Source: Sphingopyxis sp. LC363
Lineage (GTDB): Bacteria > Pseudomonadota > Alphaproteobacteria > Sphingomonadales > Sphingomonadaceae
Assembly: GCF_000756385.1 (NCBI RefSeq)
Contig: NZ_JNFC01000002.1
Location: 1 to 64,000, forward strand
Direction: 5' to 3'
Length of the DNA stretch: 64,000 bases
Under the pieces are notes generated by a model that worked only from the letters and a program-made list of their open reading frames with translations, searched no databases and was not told where the DNA came from. A program made the translations under genes and the position numbers. Shown piece by piece: positions 45,177 through 54,434 of this stretch; positions within the stretch are counted from its first letter, which is position 1, and each line of letters starts with the position of its first letter.

Positions 45177-45883
45177 CAGACGGGCTCGCCGAGGCCGGGG
45201 TTGTTCCGCCATGCTTCGTCGGGGAAGGGAATGACGCCGAGTTGCATCGCGAACTCCCGGAAATTCCAGTGCGTGCGGCAGCGGACGATCTTGCCGTCGC
45301 GATAAAATTGCGTCGTGGTACCGCGCGTGTAAGTCGTCTTGCCCGCGGCCGGGATGCCAAAGAAATCCTCGTTATGCGTGGCTTTCCATATCCACTGCAT
45401 ATAGCCCCACTCGTCATATTCGAAGTCAGAGCCAAGGAAGATATTGTCGGCATAGCGACGATAGACATGCTCGGGGAAATCGCCAGGCGTCGGGCCCGTT
45501 CGCGTCTGGGCGTGCTGACGGGGACAGCGGCCGCCGTCATAGCTCAGTACCTCGAATTTGTGGACGCCGAACGGCGAATCGGGCCCCGAATTGTTGAACA
45601 CGACGAACGCCTTGTAGAGGTCTTCCTTCGTCGTGATCGTTTGCATGAACTCAATGTCTTCCCAAACGAAATCGTCGGCGTAATAGCCAAGAACTTCCTC
45701 GGCGCCCTTGTCGAAGAACGCCGTCACCCAGTCTTGCGCGCTGTTGAAATCCTTTGGCCGAGAGTTGTGCGAGGGTGTTTCGGTGCCCGTTGACATCGAC
45801 GGCGCGCGCAGGCCGCGCAGCACGCGCTGCTGGTCAGGCGTCAGATGCTCATCGGTGACATGGGAGGCATAAAGAAAATGCAT
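45176..45883 (-). CDS. NTF2/SnoaL-like protein
   Basis: This 235-residue protein has a cone-shaped SnoaL/NTF2 fold predicted from DWVTAFFDKGAEEVLGYYAD, FVWEDIEFMQTITTKEDLY, and TRGTTTQFYRDGKIVRC. Family members are cyclases, isomerases, dehydratases or binding proteins of small polycyclic or aromatic molecules. A good ribosome binding site (gagaggaaga) precedes the start. It is paralogous in type to the protein at 52292. It heads the divergent set with the aldo/keto reductase and the FAD reductase. Confidence 0.82.
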   Translation of the reverse strand: MHFLYASHVTDEHLTPDQQRVLRGLRAPSMSTGTETPSHNSRPKDFNSAQDWVTAFFDKGAEEVLGYYADDFVWEDIEFMQTITTKEDLYKAFVVFNNSGPDSPFGVHKFEVLSYDGGRCPRQHAQTRTGPTPGDFPEHVYRRYADNIFLGSDFEYDEWGYMQWIWKATHNEDFFGIPAAGKTTYTRGTTTQFYRDGKIVRCRTHWNFREFAMQLGVIPFPDEAWRNNPGLGEPV

Positions 45884-46136
45884 GCGTCTTCCTCTCTAAT
45901 TCAGGATGATGGCGGGCTCGACCCGTTCTTGTGCCCACAAACTATCCCGCTGCATCGCCTTTGCCACGGCAGAAGGGGTCACGGCGAGGCCGAACGTGCC
46001 AGCGACTTCAAATCTTTGGCACCATCTGCTTTTTCATGGCACGGCTGGCCCTTCGGGGCGGCGATGGCTGCCCATAGTCTTTCCTTTAACCAGATAGGGA
46101 TGGTGCCGATGGGCCTTCCAACATTCGGAGAGAAAA
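45884..46136. promoter_or_regulatory. Divergent promoter region of NTF2-like gene and P450
   Basis: The 253 bases contain no open frame worth calling. Both flanking operons must be controlled from here. I see no strong palindrome. The P450 start has a ggagagaaaa site at the right edge. Confidence 0.5.
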
Positions 46137-47387
46137 ATGAGCGAGACCTTGGTCAACTCTAGCGCGGTGACTGACACCGAAGAGCGCGTCTACGATCCGC
46201 TCGATCCTGTCGTGAAACACGAACCCTATCCATATTACGCAAAGCTGCGCCGCGACGATCCGGTGACCTGGCTGCCGTCGCTCGAAGCCTTTGGTGTCGC
46301 GCGCTACGACGACGTCGACACCTTGCTCAAGAACGGCAAACTTTACAGTAGTTCGATGTTTTGGCCGGCCTTGCTCGGCGAATATGATCCGGTACCTGAG
46401 GTGCCGCCGATGATCTCGATGGACCCGCCGGGACACGTCCACTTACGCAAGCTGGCGAACAAAGCCTTCGTGCCCTCGAAGATCAAGGTACTCGTCGATC
46501 GGACCTACGAGGTCGCGAACGAGCTCATCGACGACATCATCGCGAAACATGGCAACGAAGGCGAATTTGATTTCGCCACCGATTTTTGCGCGCTCTACCC
46601 GGTGACGGTGATCGCCCAGGTCCTGGGTGTGCCGACCGCGCGCCGTGCCGAATTCAAGGTGTGGGTCGACGATATTCTCGCTGCCGCGAACCGCGCAGCC
46701 TATGGGCCGGAGCGGCTCGCTGAGATTCAAGACAGCTCGAACAAGGTGCGGGCGTTCTTCGAAGAGCTTTACGACGAGCGCGCCGCCAACCCGCAGGACG
46801 ACCTCATCTCGCAATTCATCGTCGCCGAAACCGACGGCGAAAAAATGTCGCGGATCGAAGTGATCCAGATGTCGATCCTGCTGCTGATTGGCGGGGTCGA
46901 AACCACCACCAACCTGCTCGGCACGACGCTGGTCGAACTGAAACGGCACCCGGACGTGTACGCGCGCGTCCGCGCCAACCTTGAACTCATCCCGGCGCTG
47001 ATCGAGGAAGTGCTGCGGTACAATCCGCCGGTTCAGATCATTTTCCGGCACACGATGGAGGATACCGAACTTGGCGGGGTCAAGATTCCCAAGGGATCGA
47101 CCGTGATGCCGCTGTTGGCCTCCGCCAATCGCGATGAAACCAAATTCCCGAACCCGGAAGTGTTCGATATCGACCGCAAGATTACGGTTCCGCTGATGTC
47201 GTTCGGGCAGGGGCCGCATTTCTGCCTGGGCAATTATTTATCGCGAATGGAAGCGCGGTCGGCGTTGGAAACCGTCTTCCAGCGGTTCGAACTTCTGGAG
47301 CCGGTGTCGGACGAGGTCGAATGGCTCGATTCCTACTTCGCCCGTGGCCCTCACCATCTGAAGGTTCGCTTTCGCGTTCGCGGCTGA
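46137..47387 (+). CDS. Cytochrome P450
   Basis: This is a 416-residue soluble P450 of the bacterial class I type. The I-helix oxygen-binding motif is LIGGVETTTNLLG (about 250-262). The ExxR of the K helix is in EEVLRYNPP, and the heme loop is FGQGPHFCLGNYL with ligand C363. Proximal residues DPPGHVHLRKLANKAF are the typical B'/C-helix. It probably hydroxylates or demethylates a hydrophobic substrate. Electrons may come from the ferredoxin reductase at 42859 and a ferredoxin. An FMN oxidase follows on the same strand. Confidence 0.95.
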   Translation: MSETLVNSSAVTDTEERVYDPLDPVVKHEPYPYYAKLRRDDPVTWLPSLEAFGVARYDDVDTLLKNGKLYSSSMFWPALLGEYDPVPEVPPMISMDPPGHVHLRKLANKAFVPSKIKVLVDRTYEVANELIDDIIAKHGNEGEFDFATDFCALYPVTVIAQVLGVPTARRAEFKVWVDDILAAANRAAYGPERLAEIQDSSNKVRAFFEELYDERAANPQDDLISQFIVAETDGEKMSRIEVIQMSILLLIGGVETTTNLLGTTLVELKRHPDVYARVRANLELIPALIEEVLRYNPPVQIIFRHTMEDTELGGVKIPKGSTVMPLLASANRDETKFPNPEVFDIDRKITVPLMSFGQGPHFCLGNYLSRMEARSALETVFQRFELLEPVSDEVEWLDSYFARGPHHLKVRFRVRG

Positions 47388-47422
47388 CCCGGCCGCGCTG
47401 ACTCGAAAGGAGGGGAGCCGAT

Positions 47423-48628
47423 ATGTCCAGGCTGACGCAGTGCTATGGCACTGCCGATTATGAGGTCGCGGCCCGTCGCCGGCTTCCCCGTCCGCTTTTC
47501 GACTATATCTGTGGGGCGGCAGACGACGAAAAGACGGCCGCGGCAAATGTTAATTCCTTTGATCGCTATGAGCTGGTGCCGCGGTATCTGGCTGATGTGA
47601 CGAAGGTTAGCGCCGCAACCCGCGTGCTGGGTTGTGACATCGCCTGGCCGCTCATCCTTGCGCCGACCGGCATGAGCCGCATGTTCCATCCCGATGGCGA
47701 AATGGGCGTCGCGCAGGCGGCGGCCGATGCGGGTTGCGGATATGCGCTGTCGACCATGGCTACCACATCGATCGAGGACATCGGCGCCGCCTCGACCGGC
47801 CCCAAAATCTATCAGCTCTATCTGCTCGCCGACGACGCCTTGAATTTCGCCAGCATCGACCGCTGCAAAGCAGCGGGTTTCGATGCGCTGTGCATCACCG
47901 TCGACACAATCGTCGCGGGGAATCGGGAACGCGATCTTCGGTCCGGGCTGACTGTTCCGCCCCGGCTCACCCCGTCCTCGCTGGCTTCCTTCATTAGGCG
48001 CCCCGGCTGGTGCCTCAGTTATCTTGGCGGGGGGAAATTTTCTTTGCCTAACGTCGCGGCGGGTGGCGAGGGCGATCTTTCGACGCTGGCGTCGTTCTTC
48101 GCATCGAAAATGGAACCCCATATCAGTTGGGAACGGATCGAGAAAATTGCCAGCTATTGGGGCGGACCATTTGCGATCAAGGGCCTTCAGTCCGTCGACG
48201 ACGCACGCCGCGCTGCCGATTTCGGCGTGACCGCGGTGATAATTTCCAATCATGGCGGTCGTCAGCTCGACGGTGGCGCCGCTACGATCGACTTGTTGGC
48301 CGATGTCGTCGATGCAGCGGGTGGCCGAATCGAGGTGATATTGGACGGCGGCATCCGCCGCGGCAGCCATATCCTCAAGGCGATCGCAATGGGGGCAAGC
48401 GCCTGCATGACCGGACGGCCATATCTCTATGCACTGTCGGCATTCGGAGCGGCAGGCGTCGAGCGCTGGCTCGGTTCCATGCGGCAGGAAACCCTTCGTA
48501 CGATGGCGTTGTTGGGCTGTGCGTCGGTAGCCGACGTCGGCCGCGAGCATGTTCGATTGGCCGCTTCCGCCCCGGCATTTATGAGCGGTAAGAGCGCATC
48601 GCACGGCACGCCGCGTCAGACGGTCTAG
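47423..48628 (+). CDS. FMN-dependent alpha-hydroxyacid oxidase/dehydrogenase
   Basis: This 401-residue TIM-barrel flavoenzyme is related to lactate, mandelate and glycolate oxidases. The FMN and catalytic motifs are VIISNHGGRQLDGG (His277, Arg280), VILDGGIRRGSHILKAI and IKGLQSVDDARR, and PLILAPTGMSRM near the N-terminus. It oxidises L-2-hydroxyacids to 2-oxoacids. It lies 35 bases downstream of the P450 gene and its 3' end overlaps the convergent AraC gene by four bases. Confidence 0.92.
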   Translation: MSRLTQCYGTADYEVAARRRLPRPLFDYICGAADDEKTAAANVNSFDRYELVPRYLADVTKVSAATRVLGCDIAWPLILAPTGMSRMFHPDGEMGVAQAAADAGCGYALSTMATTSIEDIGAASTGPKIYQLYLLADDALNFASIDRCKAAGFDALCITVDTIVAGNRERDLRSGLTVPPRLTPSSLASFIRRPGWCLSYLGGGKFSLPNVAAGGEGDLSTLASFFASKMEPHISWERIEKIASYWGGPFAIKGLQSVDDARRAADFGVTAVIISNHGGRQLDGGAATIDLLADVVDAAGGRIEVILDGGIRRGSHILKAIAMGASACMTGRPYLYALSAFGAAGVERWLGSMRQETLRTMALLGCASVADVGREHVRLAASAPAFMSGKSASHGTPRQTV

Positions 48629-49671
48629 ATATCGAGAGCCCGGGCTACTTCGACGACTTCGTCCGCTTTCATCTGGGCTATGACGCTGGGGCGCCGGCCC
48701 GTCCAGCGCTTGAAGGCCCGGGAAAATGTTCCTTCATCGGAAAAGCCCAGCATATATGCGATGTCGCGAATGACCAGATCGCTGCGTTGCAGATATTGAA
48801 ACGCCAATTGAAGCCGCACGCGATCAAGTACGTCCGAGAAGGTCGTTCCTTCATCTTTGAGGCGGCGCAGCAGCGTGCGTTCGGTCATATGCAGGCTTTT
48901 GGCGATGTCGCTTTTGCGGACCATCCCGTCCGGCATCCGGGCAAGCAGCGCATCGCGGACGCGCACGGCAAAGCGCCCCGCCATCCGTGTTTCGAGATAA
49001 CGGTTCGCGACCCCGTCCAGCAGCGCGGCAAGTTCTTCGTCGGCAACCAGGATCGGGCGATCCAGGTCGGCGCGTGCGAAAACGATCGTATCCTCGGGCT
49101 GCGCATAATGGACCGGGCATCCAAAGAAAGTCTCAAGCGCGGCACTTTGCCGTGGTTTAACGTGCGCAAGGCTGACGGATATTGGCGTAATCTCGACGCC
49201 TGCAATCCAGCGAAGATAGGCCAGAACCGACGCGAGCACCGTCTCGACGGTTTGATAGATCGGCGGTTCGCCGCCCGTGTCGAAAACGATAGCGAGGGTG
49301 ACCTTCTCTCCCGATTCGGTGAGCGTCGCGGTGGCCGAATCCGAAATGAGGCGGCAGTAAAAGGCAAATCGGTTCAGCGCGCGCGAGAGCGTGGCTGAAC
49401 AACTCATGGCATAGCCGACGACATGAAAGGTCGACGGGCGCACCTCCGACGCGACGCGCAGCGCGAAATCCGCATCGCTGAGCGCCACCGCCCTGCGCCA
49501 AAGCTTGCTGATCTGTTCCTGGGAATAGCGTCCATATCCGCCCTCGAGGCGCGACGGGTCCATGCCGATATCGTGCAGCACCTGGTCGGGATCAATCCCG
49601 CTCGCGCGCATGGCCCTGACAATTGCCAGAACCCAACCACTCAGACCTGATTTTGACGCTGCTTCTGTCAC
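48625..49671 (-). CDS. AraC-family regulator
   Basis: This is a 348-residue regulator. The N-terminal arabinose-binding-like domain (OruR/GadX-style, IVRAMRASGIDPDQVLHDIG) occupies about 1-230, followed by two helix-turn-helix units near the C-terminus: VRKSDIAKSLHMTERTLLRR and VIRDIAYMLGFSDEGTFSRA, FKRWTGRRPS. It is divergent from the TonB-dependent receptor gene and convergent with the FMN oxidase gene. Its position makes it the probable activator of the cluster. Confidence 0.93.
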   Translation of the reverse strand: MTEAASKSGLSGWVLAIVRAMRASGIDPDQVLHDIGMDPSRLEGGYGRYSQEQISKLWRRAVALSDADFALRVASEVRPSTFHVVGYAMSCSATLSRALNRFAFYCRLISDSATATLTESGEKVTLAIVFDTGGEPPIYQTVETVLASVLAYLRWIAGVEITPISVSLAHVKPRQSAALETFFGCPVHYAQPEDTIVFARADLDRPILVADEELAALLDGVANRYLETRMAGRFAVRVRDALLARMPDGMVRKSDIAKSLHMTERTLLRRLKDEGTTFSDVLDRVRLQLAFQYLQRSDLVIRDIAYMLGFSDEGTFSRAFKRWTGRRPSVIAQMKADEVVEVARALDI

Positions 49672-49898
49672 GCGATCCTCAAGATAATCCGCTGGAGGGG
49701 GAGCGTTTAGGGCATTCGGGTGACCAAGTCACGCCAAGGCGCTGAGAGTGCTCCTGATGCTGAACGTGTCGCTTTGTCCCGAACGGCTTTGCCTTGGCAC
49801 GACGCGCCCTGTCGTTTTTTGCCACATTCTTCGATGCACTGCCCGACTAAGGCTGAGCGTGCCTGAAAGGCCGCCATCGCCGGAAGAGGAGAGGATTG
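49672..49898. promoter_or_regulatory. Divergent region of AraC regulator and TonB receptor, with palindrome
   Basis: The 227 bases between the two starts contain a perfect inverted repeat GTGAC-CAA-GTCAC at 49720-49732, a candidate regulator site. The receptor gene has a ggaagaggagagg ribosome binding site. No open frame is present. Confidence 0.5.
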
Positions 49899-52178
49899 AT
49901 GCGCAATAAAGGTTTTCTGTTCCGCGCGTCGGCGGCGTGGGTCGTCGGCATGGCACTCACCGCCGTTCCCGCAGCGGCGCAGTCTGCAGGCGACGTGGTC
50001 GCCGAAGACACCGGCCCGGTCGACATCGTCGTGACGGCGACGAAGCGTAACGAAAATCTGAGCCAGGTTCCGATTGCGATCTCGGTCACGACCGACGCGG
50101 ACATTGCCGCAAAGGGGATCGTGCGTCCGCAGGATTATCTCGTTTCGACGCCTAACGTCACTTTCATCGACGAGGCGACCGGCGACAGCTTCACCAATAT
50201 TCGGGGCCAGACATCAGTTCGCAACTCGGACCCCAACGTTGCGGTCGTGATCGACGGCGTTCAGCTGTCGAGCCTCAAGCAGTTCAACCAGGACCTGTTC
50301 AACATCCAGCAAATCGAAGTGCTGAAGGGTCCGCAAAGCGCAATTTATGGCCGCAATGCGGCGGCGGGCGCCATCGTTGTTACGACGAAAAAGCCCCGCG
50401 AAGAACTCGGCGGTGCCTTTCTTGCCGGCTATGGCAGCTGGAATACGGCACGCGCCCAAGCTGAAGTCAGCGGTCCACTCACCGATACGCTCGGTTTTGG
50501 TCTCGCGGCGTCGTTCCGCGACACGGACGGTCCGTTCACCAATATCACCACCGGTGAAAAGCCGTACAGGCTCCGCACGGTGTTGGGGCAGGGGCGTCTT
50601 TATTGGGAGCCGGCTGACGGTTTGACTGTCGACTTCAAGGTGAGCGGGCATGACACAAAGGGTGGCTCGACCGCGCTTCAGTCGCAGTTCGTTGGGCTGC
50701 CGATCGGCGGCATTCCCGTGAACGAGCTCGACGCCGATCGGACCGATCTTCCCTTCGTGACCAACGTCCAGGGGCAGCTCGACGAATGGCTCGTCGCGGG
50801 ATCGCTAAAGGTGGATTACGACATGGGCTGGGCAACGCTCACCTCGGTGACCGCGGTTGACAAGCTCTACCAGTTCTTCGGTGGAGACTCTCCGCCCTAC
50901 CTTGCGGATTCGGGTACCCCGGGGTCGACTGTCCAGGGCTATAAATATCGCGACCGCAATTTCTCGCAGGAGCTTCGCCTGACTTCCGACAGTGCGCAGC
51001 GGCTGCGCTGGCAAGTTGGTCTCTATTATCTGAACTTCAAGCGCGGTCAGATCAGCGAGCTCAACCAGGATCTCGTCGGCATCGTTCCGGTATCCGACGG
51101 CATCGATCTTCCTGGCGATCCCGTCATCGGCGCAACCGTCAGCTATGCGCGGCAGGCCTACAAGACCGAAAGTTTTGCACCCTTCGCGAGCATCCAGTTC
51201 GACGTGACCGATCAGCTTCACCTGAATCTGGCGGGCCGTTACGACATCGAGAAGCGCAGCGTGGTCGAACTCGCACCCGACGCGATCAACCCGGTCACCG
51301 GTGCCAACTATAACCTCTGTATCCAGGCGCGCGGTGTGGGCACCACGCTCGCCGACTGCAAGGCCTCAGAGACCTTCAAGGAGTTCGAGCCCAAGGCGAG
51401 CATCTCCTACGATCTCGGCCGTACCGGTAGCATTTACGCGAGCTACGGCAAGGGCTTCAAGAGCGGCGGTTTCAACCCGCTGGGCAGCCGCGCAGCACTG
51501 CTTGCGGTGGCGCCTCCGGGATCGCAGGTGTTCGTGCAGGATCAGTTCGCAGCTGAAAAGTCGACCTCGTGGGAAGTCGGTACCAAGCTGCGCCTGTTCG
51601 ACCGGTCGCTGAGCCTCAACCTCGCGGCCTTCACCACGGACGTGTCGGGCGCTCAGCAGTTTGAATTCTTCCCGACCGCAGGGCTTCAGACGACGACGTC
51701 GATCGACAAGGTTCGCTTGCGCGGCTTCGAGGTCGACTTCAACTGGCGCATCCCCGGTGGGCCGCAGATTTTCGGTGCCTATGGCTACACCGACGGCAAG
51801 GTGCGCGCATTCGCCGCTAACCCGGCCTTTGTCGGAAACCGCGCGCCCAACGCCGCGAAATATAACCTGAATGCCGGCATCACGCATGACTTCGAGCTCG
51901 GTGACGACCTGCTGCTGACCCCGCGCGTCGAATATACGCGGATCGGCTCGATCTGGTGGGATGCCAACAACACGCCGGGATCGCGGCGCAGCCCCGTCGA
52001 CCTCGTCGATGCGCGCCTGACGCTGGCCAAGGAAGATCGTTGGAGCCTGTCCTTCTTCGGGAAGAACATCTTCAATGAAAAATACAATCGATCGGTTCTG
52101 CCGCTGCTGGGCGTGTTCCAACTGACGTCGCGTGCGGAAACCCGTCACCTCGGTGTTGAAGGGCGGTTCAACTTCTAA
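49899..52178 (+). CDS. TonB-dependent outer-membrane receptor
   Basis: This 759-residue receptor has a signal peptide (ASAAWVVGMALTAVPAAAQ). TonB box-like DIVVTATKR is at about 45-55. The plug domain contains NIRGQTSVRNSDPNVAVVID and QIEVLKGPQSAIYGRNAAAG. The C-terminal beta-barrel ends in Phe (EGRFNF). The IYGRN-A-AGA type is common in sphingomonad receptors linked to catabolic clusters and likely imports the substrate. A terminator follows at 52188. Confidence 0.95.
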   Translation: MRNKGFLFRASAAWVVGMALTAVPAAAQSAGDVVAEDTGPVDIVVTATKRNENLSQVPIAISVTTDADIAAKGIVRPQDYLVSTPNVTFIDEATGDSFTNIRGQTSVRNSDPNVAVVIDGVQLSSLKQFNQDLFNIQQIEVLKGPQSAIYGRNAAAGAIVVTTKKPREELGGAFLAGYGSWNTARAQAEVSGPLTDTLGFGLAASFRDTDGPFTNITTGEKPYRLRTVLGQGRLYWEPADGLTVDFKVSGHDTKGGSTALQSQFVGLPIGGIPVNELDADRTDLPFVTNVQGQLDEWLVAGSLKVDYDMGWATLTSVTAVDKLYQFFGGDSPPYLADSGTPGSTVQGYKYRDRNFSQELRLTSDSAQRLRWQVGLYYLNFKRGQISELNQDLVGIVPVSDGIDLPGDPVIGATVSYARQAYKTESFAPFASIQFDVTDQLHLNLAGRYDIEKRSVVELAPDAINPVTGANYNLCIQARGVGTTLADCKASETFKEFEPKASISYDLGRTGSIYASYGKGFKSGGFNPLGSRAALLAVAPPGSQVFVQDQFAAEKSTSWEVGTKLRLFDRSLSLNLAAFTTDVSGAQQFEFFPTAGLQTTTSIDKVRLRGFEVDFNWRIPGGPQIFGAYGYTDGKVRAFAANPAFVGNRAPNAAKYNLNAGITHDFELGDDLLLTPRVEYTRIGSIWWDANNTPGSRRSPVDLVDARLTLAKEDRWSLSFFGKNIFNEKYNRSVLPLLGVFQLTSRAETRHLGVEGRFNF

Positions 52179-52187
52179 CCTCTCCCC

Positions 52188-52227
52188 TTGCCGTCCCCGG
52201 CATTTTTGGCGGGGACGGCAATTTTTG
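52188..52227 (+). terminator. Rho-independent terminator after TonB receptor
   Basis: Left arm ttgccgtcccc and right arm ggggacggcaa form an 11-pair stem; the loop includes catttttggc. TTTTT follows directly. It starts 10 bases after the receptor stop. Confidence 0.8.
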
Positions 52228-52291
52228 GTTAGGCGCGACGATGCGGTGACATCGACGTTCCGCATGCTGACTTGAACCACGGAGATACGTA

Positions 52292-52708
52292 ATGAACAAG
52301 CAATGGGCGCAATATTGGATCGGGCTTTTTGCCAACGGGACGGACGAGTTGATGACGCTCTATGCGCCCGAGTTCGAATTTGAGGACGTGAATTTCGACT
52401 TGCGGATCAATAATGACCTTCCGGCGCTGCGGTCGTTCTTTGAGGGTTTCATTATCGAGGACCCGTCGCAGAGTTATAACAAGTTCGATGTATTCGACTA
52501 TGTCGGTGACAACCGTCTCGGCTCCTTCCAGTGGACCTGGGAGACCAAGCATGCCGGCGATTTCCTGGGTGTCGATGCGAAAGGCAGGGTCACCAAAACC
52601 CGCGGCGTCACCGTCATGGGGTGGAACGAAGACGGCAAAATCATTCTGGAGCGCAGCATCTGGGACGCGATCCCTGTTCTGCAGCAGCTTGGCGCCATCC
52701 CCGGATAA
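52292..52708 (+). CDS. NTF2/SnoaL-like protein
   Basis: This 138-residue single-domain protein has the pattern WAQYWIGLFANGTDELMTLY, FEFEDVNFDLRINND, and TKTRGVTVMGWNEDGKIILE, like the larger protein at 45176 (which shares D-x-F-W-E-D and TRGTTTQFY). It begins the long run of genes after the receptor terminator. It likely binds or transforms a pathway intermediate (isomerase, hydratase or cyclase). No catalytic dyad can be assigned from the sequence alone. Confidence 0.8.
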   Translation: MNKQWAQYWIGLFANGTDELMTLYAPEFEFEDVNFDLRINNDLPALRSFFEGFIIEDPSQSYNKFDVFDYVGDNRLGSFQWTWETKHAGDFLGVDAKGRVTKTRGVTVMGWNEDGKIILERSIWDAIPVLQQLGAIPG

Positions 52709-52716
52709 TCGCAGCC

Positions 52717-53028
52717 ATGACCGACAAGAAAGAATATTGCATCGGATCGCTGGCCGCCGTCGAGGCGGGGGAAGCAATCTTGGTCGAGGCGGGCGGACAG
52801 GATGTTGCCCTGTTCATGTGTCGGGGCAAGGTGGTTGCCACCAACGGCCAGTGCCCGCACGCCGAGGGGCCTCTTCACGAAGGAGAGGTCGATGGAGCAA
52901 TTTTGACCTGCCCGTGGCACGGTTGGACCTTCGATCTGGAAACCGGCGAATGCCAGGAAGATGATTCCATCATCCTCGAGCGCTATCCTGTCCGCATCGA
53001 CGGCGACGATGTGTTCGTGAGCCTGTGA
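52717..53028 (+). CDS. Rieske-type 2Fe-2S ferredoxin
   Basis: This is a 103-residue electron carrier. The cluster ligands are CPHAEGPLHEGEVDG and CPWHGWTFD (CxH and CxxH with 17 residues between). The length is that of a free ferredoxin without an oxygenase domain. The ferredoxin reductase at 42859 is the natural partner. It could serve the P450, which would be an unusual pairing, or an oxygenase outside the window. It is nine bases after the NTF2-like gene. Confidence 0.9.
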   Translation: MTDKKEYCIGSLAAVEAGEAILVEAGGQDVALFMCRGKVVATNGQCPHAEGPLHEGEVDGAILTCPWHGWTFDLETGECQEDDSIILERYPVRIDGDDVFVSL

Positions 53029-53030
53029 CA

Positions 53031-54434
53031 ATGCAGCACGCCCTCCCTGCCGTGCCGGCTGGTCTCATCGAACAGTTGCGTGCCGTCGTCGGCGAGACGG
53101 GCGTGCTGACTGGCGAAGAGGTCGCAGCCCGCTATCCGGGCTATTTCATGGACCGGATAGCCGCCGACGCGATTGTGCGCCCACGCACGACCGAAGAGGT
53201 CTCCGCCGTGCTGCAGCTTTGCAATGCCGCTGGACAACCCGTGGTCGTGCAAGGCGGTATGTCGGGATGGGTGCGTGCGACTCAGACAAAGGCCGGTGAA
53301 ATCGCCTTGTCACTCGAGCGCATGGCCGCCATCGAGGAAATCGATACAGTCAATCGCACCGCAACGGTGCAGGCGGGTGTCATTCTCGACACGCTGGAAA
53401 CCGCGCTTGCCGAGCATGGCCTGACATTTCCTCTCGATCTGGGCGGGCGGGGATCGTGCCAGCTAGGCGGCAATGCGTCGACCAACGCCGGAGGGATGCG
53501 GGTCATTCGCTATGGTATGATGCGCGAACAGGTGTTGGGGGTCGAGGCAGTGTTGGCGGATGGCCGCGTCATCTCATCGCTCAACCAGATGATTAAGAAC
53601 AACACCGGCTATGATCTGAAACAGCTATTCATCGGTTCGGAAGGCACGCTAGGCGTTATCACCCGGCTGGTCCTGCGTCTTCGCGAACGACCAACCAGCT
53701 CCAATACGGCAATCGTCTGCGCATCGGACTTCAGCCAGATAGTCTACCTGTTGCGGTTCGTCGATCAGGGGCTCGGCGGACTTCTCAGTGCGTTCGAGTT
53801 GATCGACAATAATTTCTACAACGTGAACACAGGCGCGGGAAAGCATGCGGCTCCGCTTGCTTCCGATAAGCCTTATTACGCGATCATCGAAATGCTGGGA
53901 TCGCAGCAGGAACGCGACAGCGAACTTTTCGAAACCGTTCTCGGCGAGGCGGGAGAGCGGGGCTACTTTGACGATGCCGTGCTCGCTCGCTCAGAGACGC
54001 AGCGCGAGCAGATATGGAACATTCGCGAGGACCTGGAGCATGTCGTCCGCGAATTCCAGCCCTTCTATGCCTTCGATGTGTCTCTGCCGGTGGGCAGGAT
54101 GCAGGACTATATTGCCGCGGTGACCGAAAAGCTGAAGGGGCGATGGCCCGACAGCAAAATCGCTTTCCTTGGCCATATGGGTGACGGCAATTTGCATATC
54201 GCGATAGGCGCGGGCGGGGAAGACGACCGGCACGGCGTCGAGGCGTGCGTCTATGAGCCGCTGCGACCCATTGGCGGATCAATCTCTGCCGAGCATGGAA
54301 TCGGGCTGGAGAAGAAGCCGTGGCTCGACGTGACGCGCTCGGCGGATGAGCGCAAGCTGATGAAGGATATCAAGCAGCTTCTTGATCCTGGCAATATCCT
54401 GAACCCCGGCAAAATCCTGGACCTGCATCCGTGA
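53031..54434 (+). CDS. FAD-linked oxidase, GlcD/D-lactate dehydrogenase type
   Basis: The protein is 467 residues from the ATG at 53031; a GTG at 53025 overlapping the ferredoxin stop is possible. The FAD-binding type 4 domain is VQGGMSGWVRATQTKAGEIA with LGGRGSCQLGGNASTNAGG. The FAD-linked oxidase C-terminal domain has FLGHMGDGNLHIAI and SISAEHGIGLEKK with metal-binding His. Relatives oxidise D-2-hydroxyacids such as D-lactate, glycolate or 2-hydroxyglutarate. The enzyme probably delivers electrons to the respiratory chain. Confidence 0.9.
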   Translation: MQHALPAVPAGLIEQLRAVVGETGVLTGEEVAARYPGYFMDRIAADAIVRPRTTEEVSAVLQLCNAAGQPVVVQGGMSGWVRATQTKAGEIALSLERMAAIEEIDTVNRTATVQAGVILDTLETALAEHGLTFPLDLGGRGSCQLGGNASTNAGGMRVIRYGMMREQVLGVEAVLADGRVISSLNQMIKNNTGYDLKQLFIGSEGTLGVITRLVLRLRERPTSSNTAIVCASDFSQIVYLLRFVDQGLGGLLSAFELIDNNFYNVNTGAGKHAAPLASDKPYYAIIEMLGSQQERDSELFETVLGEAGERGYFDDAVLARSETQREQIWNIREDLEHVVREFQPFYAFDVSLPVGRMQDYIAAVTEKLKGRWPDSKIAFLGHMGDGNLHIAIGAGGEDDRHGVEACVYEPLRPIGGSISAEHGIGLEKKPWLDVTRSADERKLMKDIKQLLDPGNILNPGKILDLHP

